Assembly: GCA_035556135.1 (NCBI GenBank)
Contig: DATMFO010000004.1
Span: 404,754-468,753 of the forward strand
From: ZC4RG30 sp035556135
GTDB lineage: Bacteria > Pseudomonadota > Gammaproteobacteria > Steroidobacterales > Steroidobacteraceae
Direction: 5' to 3'
DNA length: 64,000 nucleotides
Shown: positions 20,725 to 33,124 of the stretch, in pieces
How positions within the stretch are numbered: position 1 is the stretch's first letter
How the letters are laid out: each line of letters starts with the position of its first letter
Program-made: the position numbers and the translations under genes
The notes under the pieces: model-generated
The model's database searches: none
What the model saw: only the letters and a program-made list of their open reading frames with translations
What the model was told of the DNA's origin: nothing

Positions 20725-21699
20725 ATGGAAGCCCCGAAGCCCCCCACCCTCTTCGGCGTGGTCCGCGAACAAATCCGTCTTCGCCACTATAGCCTCCGCA
20801 CCGAAGACACCTACCTGGAGTGGATCCGCCGATACGTCCGCTTCTGCGGCGGGCGACATCCTCGCGAGCTTGGTCCCGCCGAGATTACCACCTTCCTCAC
20901 CCACCTCGCCGTCGACCTCAAGGTTGCCTCGGCAACGCAGAACGTCGCCCTGCAGGCATTGCTCTTCCTCTATCGTGATGTGCTGCAGGTCGAACTCCCC
21001 CGTCTCGACCAGGTGGTGCGGGCCACTCGCCCGCGCAAGCTGCCGGTGGTCCTGACGCGGGCTGAGGTCGCCAGGGTGTTTTCTGAACTGGGTGGACGCT
21101 CGCGGCTGGTGGTGGGCCTGCTGTACGGCAGCGGCCTCCGGTTGCAGGAGGCTCTCGAGCTCCGGGTGAAGGACCTTGACCTGGAGCGCCGCGAACTCAC
21201 CGTGCGCAATGGCAAGGGCGGCAAGGATCGTCGTACCGTCATCCCGCAAGAGCTGGTCAATCCACTGCGAATCCACCTGGGTGAGCTTTCGGCGTGGTTC
21301 CAGCGCGAGCGCAGTGTGGGTGCGCCCGGGGTTTCCGTCCCGGGTGCCTTGAAGAAGAAGTACCCCGGTGCACCAACGGCCTTTGGCTGGCAGTGGGTGT
21401 TCCCGTCCAGCACCTTCTGTCAGGATCCCTACGATCGAACAACGGTGCGCCATCACGTGCACCCGCGTACGTTGCAGCGGACGGTTCGCCAGGCGCTCCA
21501 TCGCGCAGGCATCTCACGCCCCGCAGGCTGCCATACCTTCCGCCATTGCTTTGCCACCCACCTGCTCGAATCCGGCAGCGACATCCGCACGGTGCAGGAA
21601 CTGCTGGGCCACGCGGACGTTTCAACAACGATGATCTACACCCACGTATTGAATCGCGGCGGTCAGGCCGTCAGGAGTCCCCTCGACGGGCTGTTCTGA
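20725..21699 (+). CDS. intI: Integron integrase (tyrosine recombinase)
   Basis: 324 residues. The N-terminal SAM-like domain (about 8-100) includes HYSLRTEDTYLEWIRRYVRF. The catalytic domain has Arg139 (GSGLRLQEAL), Lys in NGKGGKDR (about 164-168), His270-x-x-Arg273 (CHTFRHCFATHL), His296 (LLGHADVS) and Tyr305 (TTMIYTHVL). The extra block specific to IntI proteins (about 198-225, GVSVPGALKKKYP, then GWQWVFPS) separates integron integrases from XerC/D. It is divergent from the cassettes with attI at its 5' side, the classical layout. It looks intact and should fold, capture and excise cassettes. Confidence 0.97.
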   Translation: MEAPKPPTLFGVVREQIRLRHYSLRTEDTYLEWIRRYVRFCGGRHPRELGPAEITTFLTHLAVDLKVASATQNVALQALLFLYRDVLQVELPRLDQVVRATRPRKLPVVLTRAEVARVFSELGGRSRLVVGLLYGSGLRLQEALELRVKDLDLERRELTVRNGKGGKDRRTVIPQELVNPLRIHLGELSAWFQRERSVGAPGVSVPGALKKKYPGAPTAFGWQWVFPSSTFCQDPYDRTTVRHHVHPRTLQRTVRQALHRAGISRPAGCHTFRHCFATHLLESGSDIRTVQELLGHADVSTTMIYTHVLNRGGQAVRSPLDGLF

Positions 21700-21822
21700 C
21701 AGGCCCCGCCAAGACCTCGGGCACCGCTTCAGTCATACCAATTTCCACACCGAGCCATGCTCTGGCGCCAGCCCCCGCCGCAGCCGATAATCGGGGACTT
21801 TCCACCCGAAACCTTCACCCGA

Positions 21823-24147
21823 ATGCCCGCAGATTCCCTCTCCCCCGCGGAAGCCGCCCTGCGTGACGCCGCCCGCGACTATCACCGCCTCCCCGGCCCC
21901 GGCAAGGTTTCGGTTTCCCCGACCAAGCCACTGACCAACCAGCGCGATCTCTCCCTGGCCTACTCACCAGGGGTGGCCTACCCCTGCCTCGACATCGCGG
22001 CCGACCCGCGCATGGCCGCGGATTTCACCTCCCGTGGCAACCTCGTGGGGGTGATAACCAACGGTACGGCGGTGCTGGGCCTGGGCGACATCGGCCCACT
22101 GGCGGCCAAGCCGGTGATGGAGGGCAAGGGTTGCCTCTTCAAGAAGTTCGCCGGCATCGACGTCTTCGACATCGAGCTTGCCGAGCGTGATCCGGACCGC
22201 CTCATCGACATGATCGCCGCGCTCGAGCCCACGCTCGGCGGCATCAACCTCGAGGACATCAAGGCGCCGGAATGCTTCTACATCGAGCGCAAGCTCACCG
22301 AGCGGATGAACATCCCGGTCTTCCACGACGACCAGCACGGCACGGCGATCATTGCGGCCGCTGCAATCCGCAATGGCCTGGAGCTGGTGGGCAAGGACAT
22401 CGGCAAGGTGAAGCTGGTGGTGTCCGGCGCCGGCGCCGCGGCCATCGCCATCCTCGATCTGCTGGTGGGCCTGGGCCTCAGCCGCAACAATGTCTGGGCC
22501 TGTGATTCTAAGGGACTCATCTACGAGGGACGCGGCGATTCCTTCAATCCGGAGAAGGCACGCTACGCACAGAAGACCACGCTGCGCACGCTCGCCGATG
22601 TGATGCCGGACACCGATGTGTTCCTCGGCTGCTCCACTGGTGGCGTGCTGACGCAGCCGATGGTGAAGTCGATGGCCCCGCGCCCCATCATCCTGGCACT
22701 GGCGAATCCGGAACCGGAGATCCGCCCGGAGCTGGCGAAGGAAGTACGGCCGGACTGCATCATCGCCACCGGGCGTTCGGACTATCCGAACCAGGTGAAC
22801 AACGTGTTGTGCTTCCCCTACATCTTCCGTGGTGCGCTGGATTGCGGCGCGACGAAGATCACGGCACAGATGAAGCTGGCCTGCGTGAAGGAGATCGCCG
22901 ACCTCGCGAAGGCGGAGATCAGCGAGGAAGTGGCCAGCGCCTACGCGGGCCAGGACCTTTGCTTCGGCGACGACTACATCATTCCCAAGCCCTTCGACTC
23001 GCGGCTGATCCTGCGCATCGCCCCTGCGGTGGCAGCTGCGGCAGCGGCTTCCGGCGTGGCCACGCGGCCCATTGCCGACATGGAGGCCTACCGCACGCAG
23101 CTGACGCGCCTGTTCTCCGCAGGCGTGATGCTCACGCGTCCGGTGTTCGGTGCGGCGCGTGCCTCGGCGCGCAAGCGCATTGCCTATGCCGAAGGCGAGG
23201 ACGAGCGCGTGCTGCGCGCGGCCCAGATCGCGCTGGACGAGGAACTGGCCTTCCCGATGCTGATCGGTCGCCCGGCGGTGATCGAGGCGCGCATCCTGAA
23301 GGCCAACCTGCGCATGAAGATCGGCCAGGATGTGGGCGTGGTGAATCCGGATGACGATCCGCGCTTCCGGCAGTACTGGCAGACCTACCACCGCATCATG
23401 GGTCGTCGCGGCGTGAGCCCGGATGCGGCCAAGGCCGCGGTGCACCGCTCCACCACCACCATTGCTTCGCTGATGGTGCACATGGGCGACGCGGACGGCA
23501 TGCTCTGCGGCCTGCACGGCCGCTACGACGCGCACCTGGAAAATATCCGCGACGTGATCGGCCTGCGCGAGGGCGAGACGGCGCTGGCGTCACTTTCGGG
23601 ACTCGCCATCGACAAGCGCACGCTCTTCATCGCCGACACTTACGTGAACGAAACGCCCTCGGCGGAGCTGCTCTCACGCATTGCCCGCATGGCCGCGCGC
23701 GAGGTTCGGCATTTCGGCCTCACGCCCAAGGTGGCATTCCTCTCCCATTCCAACTATGGCTCTTCACGCCGCGAGTCGGCCAAGCGCATGCGCGAGGCCT
23801 ACGAGCTCTTCTCCAAGGCCAATCCCGACGTGGAGTGCGATGGCGAGATGCACGGCGACGCAGCGCTGTCGGAGACCATCCGCCGCGGCAACCTGATGGA
23901 CAGCCGGCTCACGGGCGAGGCCAACATCCTGATCTGCCCGAACATCGACGCAGCCAACATCCTCTTCAACACGCTGAAGGTGATGAGCGGCGAGGGCACG
24001 ACGGTGGGTCCGATCCTGATGGGAGTGGCCCGCCCGGCGCACGTGCTCACCCCGTCTTCCACCTTCCGTCGCGTGCTGAACATGACGGCCCTGACTGCGG
24101 CGCAGGCGGGCATGCCTGCGGTGCTGCGCAAGGTCGTGGGGTCCTGA
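21823..24147 (+). CDS. maeB: NADP-dependent malic enzyme with phosphotransacetylase-like domain
   Basis: 774 residues from ATG 21823; an in-frame ATG at 21757 would add 22 proline-rich residues. The malic domain (about 1-430) carries LAYSPGVAYPC, GNLVGVITNGTAVLGLGDIG, FHDDQHGTAI and the nucleotide-binding VVSGAGAAAIAI. The C-terminal half (about 440-774) resembles phosphate acetyltransferase (AYAEGEDERVLRAAQ, SHSNYGSS). MaeB converts malate and NADP to pyruvate, CO2 and NADPH; the PTA-like domain is regulatory, bound by acetyl-CoA in characterised homologues. It marks the start of core chromosome right of the integron. Confidence 0.95.
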   Translation: MPADSLSPAEAALRDAARDYHRLPGPGKVSVSPTKPLTNQRDLSLAYSPGVAYPCLDIAADPRMAADFTSRGNLVGVITNGTAVLGLGDIGPLAAKPVMEGKGCLFKKFAGIDVFDIELAERDPDRLIDMIAALEPTLGGINLEDIKAPECFYIERKLTERMNIPVFHDDQHGTAIIAAAAIRNGLELVGKDIGKVKLVVSGAGAAAIAILDLLVGLGLSRNNVWACDSKGLIYEGRGDSFNPEKARYAQKTTLRTLADVMPDTDVFLGCSTGGVLTQPMVKSMAPRPIILALANPEPEIRPELAKEVRPDCIIATGRSDYPNQVNNVLCFPYIFRGALDCGATKITAQMKLACVKEIADLAKAEISEEVASAYAGQDLCFGDDYIIPKPFDSRLILRIAPAVAAAAAASGVATRPIADMEAYRTQLTRLFSAGVMLTRPVFGAARASARKRIAYAEGEDERVLRAAQIALDEELAFPMLIGRPAVIEARILKANLRMKIGQDVGVVNPDDDPRFRQYWQTYHRIMGRRGVSPDAAKAAVHRSTTTIASLMVHMGDADGMLCGLHGRYDAHLENIRDVIGLREGETALASLSGLAIDKRTLFIADTYVNETPSAELLSRIARMAAREVRHFGLTPKVAFLSHSNYGSSRRESAKRMREAYELFSKANPDVECDGEMHGDAALSETIRRGNLMDSRLTGEANILICPNIDAANILFNTLKVMSGEGTTVGPILMGVARPAHVLTPSSTFRRVLNMTALTAAQAGMPAVLRKVVGS

Positions 24148-24180
24148 GGCCTGCTCGCTGGCGCGGGATGGGCCCGGCGC

Positions 24181-24477
24181 TTATTCGGCCTCCTTCTTCT
24201 CGCGCGCGCGATCTATGTGGCCCAGGTCGCGCGCGGGATCGATGCGATCACGCAGCAGCTGCTTCAGCTCGGTGATCTCGGGGAAGCGGCCCTGCGCCTT
24301 GCGTGACCAGAGCAGCTCGTCACCAAGGCGGACGTCGAATACCCCGCCCGTGCCCGGCTTCAAGGTGAGCGACTCGATGTCGCCATCGAAGGTGGACAGC
24401 AGCTCCTGTGCCATCCACGAGGCGCGCAGCAGCCAGCGGCATTGCGCGCAGTAGAGGATCTCGATCTGGTGCGCCAC
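24181..24477 (-). CDS. Rdx/SelT-W-H family protein
   Basis: 98 residues from GTG 24477, preceded by a good GGAGGGCGCAG ribosome binding site. The thioredoxin-like Rdx fold is marked by EILYCAQCRWLLRA with a CxxC motif (Cys10 and Cys13), then GTGGVFDVRLGDELLWSRKAQGRFPEITELKQLLRDRI. These are Cys homologues of eukaryotic selenoproteins W/T/H, with a presumed redox role. The gene ends convergently 33 bp from maeB. Confidence 0.88.
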   Translation of the reverse strand: MAHQIEILYCAQCRWLLRASWMAQELLSTFDGDIESLTLKPGTGGVFDVRLGDELLWSRKAQGRFPEITELKQLLRDRIDPARDLGHIDRAREKKEAE

Positions 24478-24560
24478 CTGCGCCCTCCTTGCGAAGGGCG
24501 CAGCGTAGCAGAGCAGCCGCGGCGGTGGATCCCCGCGGCTCTTCCCGGCGCGAACCGGAC

Positions 24561-26766
24561 TCAGGTGCCGATGAGGCCGCCGTCGTCCTTGGTGATGACC
24601 ACGACACCGGAGCGCGGGCGACCGGCCGGCAGCACGGTCTTGCCATCCGAAGCTGTCGTCCACTGGCTCTGCGGCCAGCTGGAGTACTGCGTCGGGTTGG
24701 CCGCGGTGGAATCCTCGCCCGGATGCTGTATGCCCACGAACATGGCGCGGCCATCGGGTGTCATGGTGACGCCTGTGACCTCGGCATTCGGCGGCGCGGT
24801 GAGGAAGCGTCGCGTGGCACCGGTGGCCGGATCGGCGCACACCATGCAGTTGGCGCCGATGTTGACCCAGTCGCCGGCGGCGTTGCCGGCCTGGTCCGTC
24901 TGCACCCACAGCCGGCCCCAGGGATCGAACCACAAACCATCGGGTGCGCCGTAGTCCGCGCTGCCTTCCGGACTGTCGGCGATGTTGCCGCGGTAGTCGT
25001 TGGTCGGCTTCGCGGCCCTGTCCGTGGCGGTGTCGCCGTTCTGCACGAAGAGGTCCCAGCAGAAGCTGGTGGCGGCAACGCTGCGGCCATCCTCGCGCCA
25101 GCGGATGATGTGGCCATAAATGTTGTCCTCGCGGGGATTCGCGGCGTCCACCGGGGGACGCGCGGATCCGGCGGCGGTGCTGCCATCGGCCGCGTTCGCG
25201 GATGGCGTGCTGGTGCCGCGGCGGTTGTTGTTGGTGAGCGTGCAGTACACCTCCACCTCGCGGAAGCCGCGCGTGCGCGGCCGCGCGCCGGTCCACTCCG
25301 GGCGATCCATCATCGTGGCGCCCACAGCATCGGCGGCCATGCGGGTCTTGATGAGGATCTTCGCCAGCACCTCAGCATCATCCGCGCCGGCGAAGTTCGG
25401 GTTGTCGCGCAGCGCCACGCCGTCGATGCCCAGGGTGCCCGGCAGCAGCGGAATCCACTGGCCGGTGAGGTCGGCGTTGAAGCGCGCCACGAAGAGGGTG
25501 CCCTTTTCCAGCAGCTCGCGGTTGCGGCGGTCGCTGGGATGGCGGAACCTGCCGGCGGACACGAACTTGTAGATGTATTCGTTGCGCTCGTCATCGCCCA
25601 TGTACAGGGCCAGCCGGTCATCCTCGTCGACCACATGCTGCGCGCTCTCGTGCTTGAAGCGTCCGAGGGCGGTGCGCTTCACCGGCGGGCTATGCGGTTC
25701 GCAGGGGTCGATCTCCACCACCCAGCCGAAGTGATGCGGCTCATTCGGGTTGGTGGTGACGTCGAAGCGCGGGTCGGTTTCATGCCAGCGGTAGCCGAAG
25801 CCGGCGGCCGCGATGCCGTAGCGACGGTTGAGTTTGCCGATCTCCGTGGCTGCGCTGGTGTCGACGGCACCGGTGCCGCCGAAGTTGCCGTTCCAGTTCT
25901 CCTCGCAGGTCAGGAAGGTGCCCCAGGGCGTGAAGCCGTTGGCGCAGTTGTTGATGGTGCCCAAGGCCCAGCGGCCGTCGGTGGTGCCGCCCGTGGGCTC
26001 CGAGCCGTCCCTGCGGATCAGGAACTCGCGCGTCTGCATCAGGGGATGGCCGGCGGCAGGACCGGAAATCCGCATCGGCGTGTTCGCGGTGATGCGGCGG
26101 CCGAAGCGCGAGCGGCGGTTGACCACCCAGCGCGCGCTCTTCACGCGGCCCTTGCGGTCCTTCTCCACCACGCGCCGCGCCTCGACCACCGAGACGCCGT
26201 GTGCCGCCTGCGACTTGCGGGTCTTGGCGATGTTGTAGCCGCTGCCCACCTGTCCATCCGGATAGAGGATTTCCTCGTGGGTGTATTCGTTGTTGATGCA
26301 CAGCAGGCCGGCGTCGGTGGGACCGTGCTCGCCGCCCAGCGGGAAGAAGCATGCCATCGCAGTGCTCGCCGAACTGCAGCAGCTGGTCGAGCGCAGTCTC
26401 GGTGGCATCGCCGCGGAAGGCCTTGCCGCCCGGCATGATGGGATCTCCCCAGGCCACGAACAGCTCCGCCGTGTAGCCGTCCGGCACGGTGACCTTGTCG
26501 GCCAGCGGGGCAATGTGCGGGGGAACGGGCGTGAAGCCGATGCCCGGCTGGAAGAAGGGCGGGCCGCGGTCCAGGCCATGGGCCTCCACGGTGCGGCTGA
26601 GGCCGGACAGTGTCAGGCCACCGGCGCTGGCCAGTGCGGCGGCGCCGATGCCGGTGTGCAGGAACTGGCGGCGCGAAGGATCGATGCGCTCGATCACCTC
26701 GTGGATGGATTCGTTCGACGACGGATTGATGGTCACGTCGTTCTTCGGGTGCGAATTGCCCTTCAT
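24561..26766 (-). pseudogene. phoX: PhoX-family alkaline phosphatase (DUF839), frameshifted
   Basis: The N-terminal frame starts at ATG 26766 (AGGAG upstream) with a Tat signal, SRRQFLHTGIGAAALASAGG. It runs through PDGYTAELFVAWGDPIMPGGKAFRGD to HCDGMLLP, and the protein then continues in another frame at FFPLGGEHGPTDAG through to the stop at 24561. The break is near 26350 (one extra or two missing bases next to CTTCTT). The C-terminal part is full length, with GTINNCANGFTPWGTFLTCEENW, MGDDERNEYIYKF and GIQHPGED typical of PhoX, a secreted calcium/iron-dependent phosphomonoesterase. It may be a true recent inactivation or an assembly/sequencing error. Confidence 0.85.
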
Positions 26767-26861
26767 GGATGGCTCCTGGCCGCGTTGTTGTCGGGAGGAA
26801 CCGCAGCTTGGAGAAGGAACGTGACGCCGGCGTGACGCTCGCATGACAAGGCGGGCGCAGG

Positions 26862-27260
26862 TCAGGCGACCGGGGGCAGGACCATCCGTTGCATGAGGTG
26901 CTGCAGCGTGCCCGCGGGGTCAATGCACAGCCCGCTGTGTACGGCCGAGGTCTGGATGACGGTACTGCGCGGCGCCACCAGCCAGTGGAAGCGCTGCCGC
27001 GCGGGCAGCCGGCCGATCGTTCCTGCGGCGGCATCACCGCGACACACCAGCGGGATCACCGCCAGATGCTGTTCCAGCTCGTCCATGTCCAGTGCCGGAT
27101 CGATTGCGGCCAGCCGCGAGCGATCCACGTGCAGCGCTGCGGCGAGGAAATCCTGCGCCGGACAGGAGAGGATGACGCCCACGTTGAGGAACTCCTCGCG
27201 CTCCACGCGCGGCACCACGCGGATCACCGCGTAGTCATACGCGCAGGGCGTCGTGGGCAC
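26862..27260 (-). CDS. DUF3037 protein
   Basis: 132 residues from GTG 27260 with GGAGG at 6-nt spacing. The DUF3037 opening YDYAVIRVVPRVEREEFLNVGVILSCP is clear. The C-terminal part has RFHWLVAPRSTVIQTSAVHSGLC. It overlaps the 3' end of the HipA-like kinase gene by 26 bp. The pair occurs together widely; the role of DUF3037 is unknown, but the tight coupling suggests it acts with the kinase. Confidence 0.85.
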   Translation of the reverse strand: MPTTPCAYDYAVIRVVPRVEREEFLNVGVILSCPAQDFLAAALHVDRSRLAAIDPALDMDELEQHLAVIPLVCRGDAAAGTIGRLPARQRFHWLVAPRSTVIQTSAVHSGLCIDPAGTLQHLMQRMVLPPVA

Positions 27261-28008
27261 GTTGTGCCTCCATCGCAAACGCGCGCGGCGCGGCAAGCCG
27301 CTGCGTGAGGTAGGTTGAATAGTCGGCGCGCCGCGCCTCGCCGCCGGAATCGGCCAGCAGCTCGGCCGGCACCGCATCGATGATGTCTTTCAGCACGGCT
27401 GGGGTGAGCTTCGCAGCCAGCTCATCATCCAGCTCGCCGATCCGGCTGGCCCGCGGCAGCAGCACATGATCCTTCACTCGCGCGAACGGATCGCGGCTGC
27501 GCCCCAGAGCCGTCTCCCAGTCATGGTGCACATACAGCGCAGCCCCATGATCGATCAGCCACAGCTTCCGGTGCCACACCAGCATGTTCACATTCTTCGC
27601 CGTGCGATCCACATTCGAGCAGAACGCATCGAACCACACGATCTTCGACGCCAGCTCCGCCTCCGGCGGCCGCACCAGCGGATCAAACGTCACCGACCCC
27701 GGCAGGTATTCCAGCGCCACGTTGGTCCCGACGCTTCCTTTGATCAGCGCCTGGATCTCCGGATCCGGCTCCGTCCGCGCGAGCTCCCCATCCACGCGCA
27801 CCACGACCAGCTCGGGCACATCCAGCCCCAGCACCCTGCCGATCTCGCCAGCGATCAGTTCCGCAACCAGCGCCCGGGCCCCCTGCCCCGACCCCCGGAA
27901 CTTGGCCACATACAACCCCGCGTCATCCCCCTCCACAATCGCCGGCAACGACCCGCCCTCACGCAACGGCGTGACATACCGACGAGCCTCTACCCTCCGG
28001 AACTGCAT
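27235..28008 (-). CDS. HipA-like kinase family protein
   Basis: 257 residues from ATG 28008; upstream in-frame residues fall in a repeat-rich region and are not included. It is shorter than HipA (about 440), matching stand-alone HipA C-terminal kinase domains. Features are YVAKFRGSGQGARALVAELIAGEIGRVLGL, the catalytic-loop-like WFDAFCSNVDRTAKNVNML (Asp, Asn) and WLIDHGAALY (DFG-like). There is no HipB-type antitoxin gene; its partner is the overlapping DUF3037 gene. Substrate unknown. Confidence 0.82.
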   Translation of the reverse strand: MQFRRVEARRYVTPLREGGSLPAIVEGDDAGLYVAKFRGSGQGARALVAELIAGEIGRVLGLDVPELVVVRVDGELARTEPDPEIQALIKGSVGTNVALEYLPGSVTFDPLVRPPEAELASKIVWFDAFCSNVDRTAKNVNMLVWHRKLWLIDHGAALYVHHDWETALGRSRDPFARVKDHVLLPRASRIGELDDELAAKLTPAVLKDIIDAVPAELLADSGGEARRADYSTYLTQRLAAPRAFAMEAQRAHDALRV

Positions 28009-28102
28009 CGGGGAATGATGCCTGCGCGCGGCCGCGCCGTCAGCGGCATCGGGCAACCGCGGCCCGGCTCCAGGTTCAGAGAATTCCAGCACGACGCTGG
28101 TA

Positions 28103-28224
28103 GCGCGGACGTGGTGAAGGGCTCTTCCCGCGCAAGTTCCGGCGCCAGGCCCCTCAAATTCGATCTCTACTGTCGTGGCGCCGGCTGTCCGCAGCGCGGG
28201 AAGAGCCCTTCACCGCGGTCGCGC
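28103..28224. repeat. Long-hairpin intergenic element, copy 1
   Basis: Perfect 21-nt inverted repeat, 28113-28133 with 28194-28214, flanked by AGCGCGGACGTG. It encloses a core that runs GCGCAAGTTCCGGCGCCAGG to GGCGCCGGCTGTCCGC, whose CCGGCGCC/GGCGCCGG form an inner stem. It lies between the atpC stop and the HipA-like gene. The core matches the element at 58142-58263 almost exactly while the middle stem is unrelated in sequence. It could end atp transcription, although no T-run follows. Confidence 0.8.
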
Positions 28225-28248
28225 CAGCACCACCCTCTTGCGGACCTA

Positions 28249-28671
28249 TTACCCGCGAGTCTTGCGAATCTTCTCGAGCAGCTTGAGCTGCGCAGCCGCC
28301 TGCGCCAGCTCCGCCAGCGCCTGCGCCTGGTCAATCTTGTCGACCTTGTTCGCCAGCGCCTCTTCCGCCCGCTGCTTCGCCGCCAGCGCAGCAGCCTCGT
28401 CAATGTCATGCGCCCGCACGGCCGTATCGGCAAGCACGGTAACGCGGTTGGGCTGAACCTCGAGCGCACCACCACCGACGAACACCGACTGCTCGCCCTC
28501 GGCCGTCTTCACGCGCACTTCGCCAGCCTTGATCAGCGTCAGCAACGGCGCGTGCCGCGGCGTGATGCCCAGCTCGCCCTCGATGGCCGGCACGAACACG
28601 ATCTCCGCCGGCCCCGAGAAGATCTCGCCCTCGGCGCTGACGATGTCGACGTGGATTGTCTTGCCTGCCAT
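28249..28671 (-). CDS. atpC: ATP synthase epsilon subunit
   Basis: 140 residues. The N-terminal beta-sandwich (TIHVDIVSAEGEIFSGPAE, then PAIEGELGITPRHAPLL) and the C-terminal two-helix domain (AALAAKQRAEEALANKVDK) are complete. Epsilon is part of the central stalk with gamma and can inhibit ATP hydrolysis. It is the last gene of the atpIBEFHAGDC order, 24 bp after atpD. Confidence 0.97.
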   Translation of the reverse strand: MAGKTIHVDIVSAEGEIFSGPAEIVFVPAIEGELGITPRHAPLLTLIKAGEVRVKTAEGEQSVFVGGGALEVQPNRVTVLADTAVRAHDIDEAAALAAKQRAEEALANKVDKIDQAQALAELAQAAAQLKLLEKIRKTRG

Positions 28672-28695
28672 GTTCGTGCTCGCTGCTGCTGAACC

Positions 28696-30114
<1,419 letters not shown>

Positions 30115-30147
30115 GATTTGAACTTCCTCTGGAATTCTTGTGCGGTC

Positions 30148-31008
30148 TTACACCGCTGCCGCGCCGCCCACGATTTCCGCGAGCTCGGTGGTGATCGCCG
30201 CCTGGCGGGCCTTGTTGTAGACGAGCTGCAGCTCGTGGATGAGCTTGCCCGCATTGTCGGTCGCGGCCTTCATCGCGACCATGCGCGCGGCCATTTCGCT
30301 GGCCACGTTCTCCACGGCGCCGCGATACACCTGCGACTCGACATAGCGCATCAGCAGGCCGTCGAGGATCTCGCTGGCGCTGGGCTCGTAGATGTAGTCC
30401 CAGTGATCCTGCAGGCCGGCCTTCTCTGAAGCCTCCACCGGCAGCAGCTGCACCACGCGCGGCTTCTGCGTCATGGTGTTCACGAACTCGGCGTGCACCA
30501 GGAACAGGCGGTCGATGCTGCCGTCGCGGTAGGCGTCGAGCATCACCTTCACGGTGCCGATCAGGTCGTTCACGTGCGGCTTGTCGCCGAGGCCCGAGAT
30601 GTTGGCCAGCATGGGGAGGTTCAGGCGGCGGAAGAACGCCGTGCCCTTCGCGCCCATCACGGTGAGGCTGATGCCCGCGCCCCTCTCCTGCCATTCCTTC
30701 ACCAGCGTCAGCGTCTGCTTGAAGACGTTGGCGTTGAGGCCGCCGGCCAGGCCGCGGTCGGTGCTGATGATGATGATGCCGACGTTCTTCGCGTCACGCA
30801 CCTGCATGAACGGATGCCGGTAGTCCGGGTTCGCATGGTGCAGGTTGCCGATCACGCTGCGGATCTTCTCGGCATAGGGGCGCGCCAGCTTCATGCGGTC
30901 CTGGGCGCGACGCATCTTCGACGTCGCGACCATCTGCATGGCCTTGGTGATCTTCTGAGTGCTCTTCACACTCGCGATCTGGTTGCGGATTTCCTTGGTG
31001 CCGGCCAT
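30148..31008 (-). CDS. atpG: ATP synthase gamma subunit
   Basis: 286 residues, normal length. The long N-terminal helix MAGTKEIRNQIASVKSTQKITKAMQMVATSKMRRAQ and the C-terminal helix MKAATDNAGKLIHELQLVYNKARQAAITTELAEIVGGAAA form the rotating central shaft, and STDRGLAGGLNANVFK lies in the globular part. Confidence 0.97.
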   Translation of the reverse strand: MAGTKEIRNQIASVKSTQKITKAMQMVATSKMRRAQDRMKLARPYAEKIRSVIGNLHHANPDYRHPFMQVRDAKNVGIIIISTDRGLAGGLNANVFKQTLTLVKEWQERGAGISLTVMGAKGTAFFRRLNLPMLANISGLGDKPHVNDLIGTVKVMLDAYRDGSIDRLFLVHAEFVNTMTQKPRVVQLLPVEASEKAGLQDHWDYIYEPSASEILDGLLMRYVESQVYRGAVENVASEMAARMVAMKAATDNAGKLIHELQLVYNKARQAAITTELAEIVGGAAAV

Positions 31009-31023
31009 CGCCGTGTCGCTCTC

Positions 31024-32562
<1,539 letters not shown>

Positions 32563-32584
32563 GACTTGTACCTTTGAATGAAAT

Positions 32585-33115
32585 CTATGCGGTGAGGTCG
32601 TGCGCCAGCCGTTCCAGGCGCGCCTTCACGGAACCATCGATGGTCAGGTCGCCCGCGCGCACCACGGCGCCGCCGATCAGCGACGGATCCACCGCCGACT
32701 GCACGCGCACCTTGCGCTTGAAGCGGGTCTCGAGTGCCGTCACCAGCTTCTGCTGTTCGTCCTCGCCCATGGGTGCGGCGGAGGTGATCGACACATCGAC
32801 CACGTGCTCGGCCTCGGCCTTGAGCTTGTCGAAGAGCTGCGAGATCTCCGGCAGGAACTGCAGGCGGCCGTTCTCGGCCAGCAGCTGCAGGAAGTTGCGG
32901 CCGTTCTGGTCCAGCGAGGGACCGGCGACATCGGCCACCAGTCCCGCCAGCTGCTGCGCACTCACCTTCGGGCTGCCGAACAGCGCACGCACACGGGCAT
33001 CGCCCACCGCCGCGGCGGCACGGCCCAGCGCCTCGGACCAGGAGCCGAGGTTGCTGCCGGCCTGCGCGAACGCGGCGCGGGCATAGGGACGTGCGACTGT
33101 GAGACGGTCTGCCAT
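32585..33115 (-). CDS. atpH: ATP synthase delta subunit
   Basis: 176 residues. The N-terminal helical bundle (TVARPYARAAFAQAG) binds alpha at the top of F1. The C-terminal signature ALETRFKRKVRVQSAVDPSLIGGAVVRAGDLTIDGSVKARLERL links F1 to the b-subunit stator. The gene starts 9 bp after the stop of atpF. Confidence 0.96.
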   Translation of the reverse strand: MADRLTVARPYARAAFAQAGSNLGSWSEALGRAAAAVGDARVRALFGSPKVSAQQLAGLVADVAGPSLDQNGRNFLQLLAENGRLQFLPEISQLFDKLKAEAEHVVDVSITSAAPMGEDEQQKLVTALETRFKRKVRVQSAVDPSLIGGAVVRAGDLTIDGSVKARLERLAHDLTA

Positions 33116-33124
33116 GGCGCTGTC

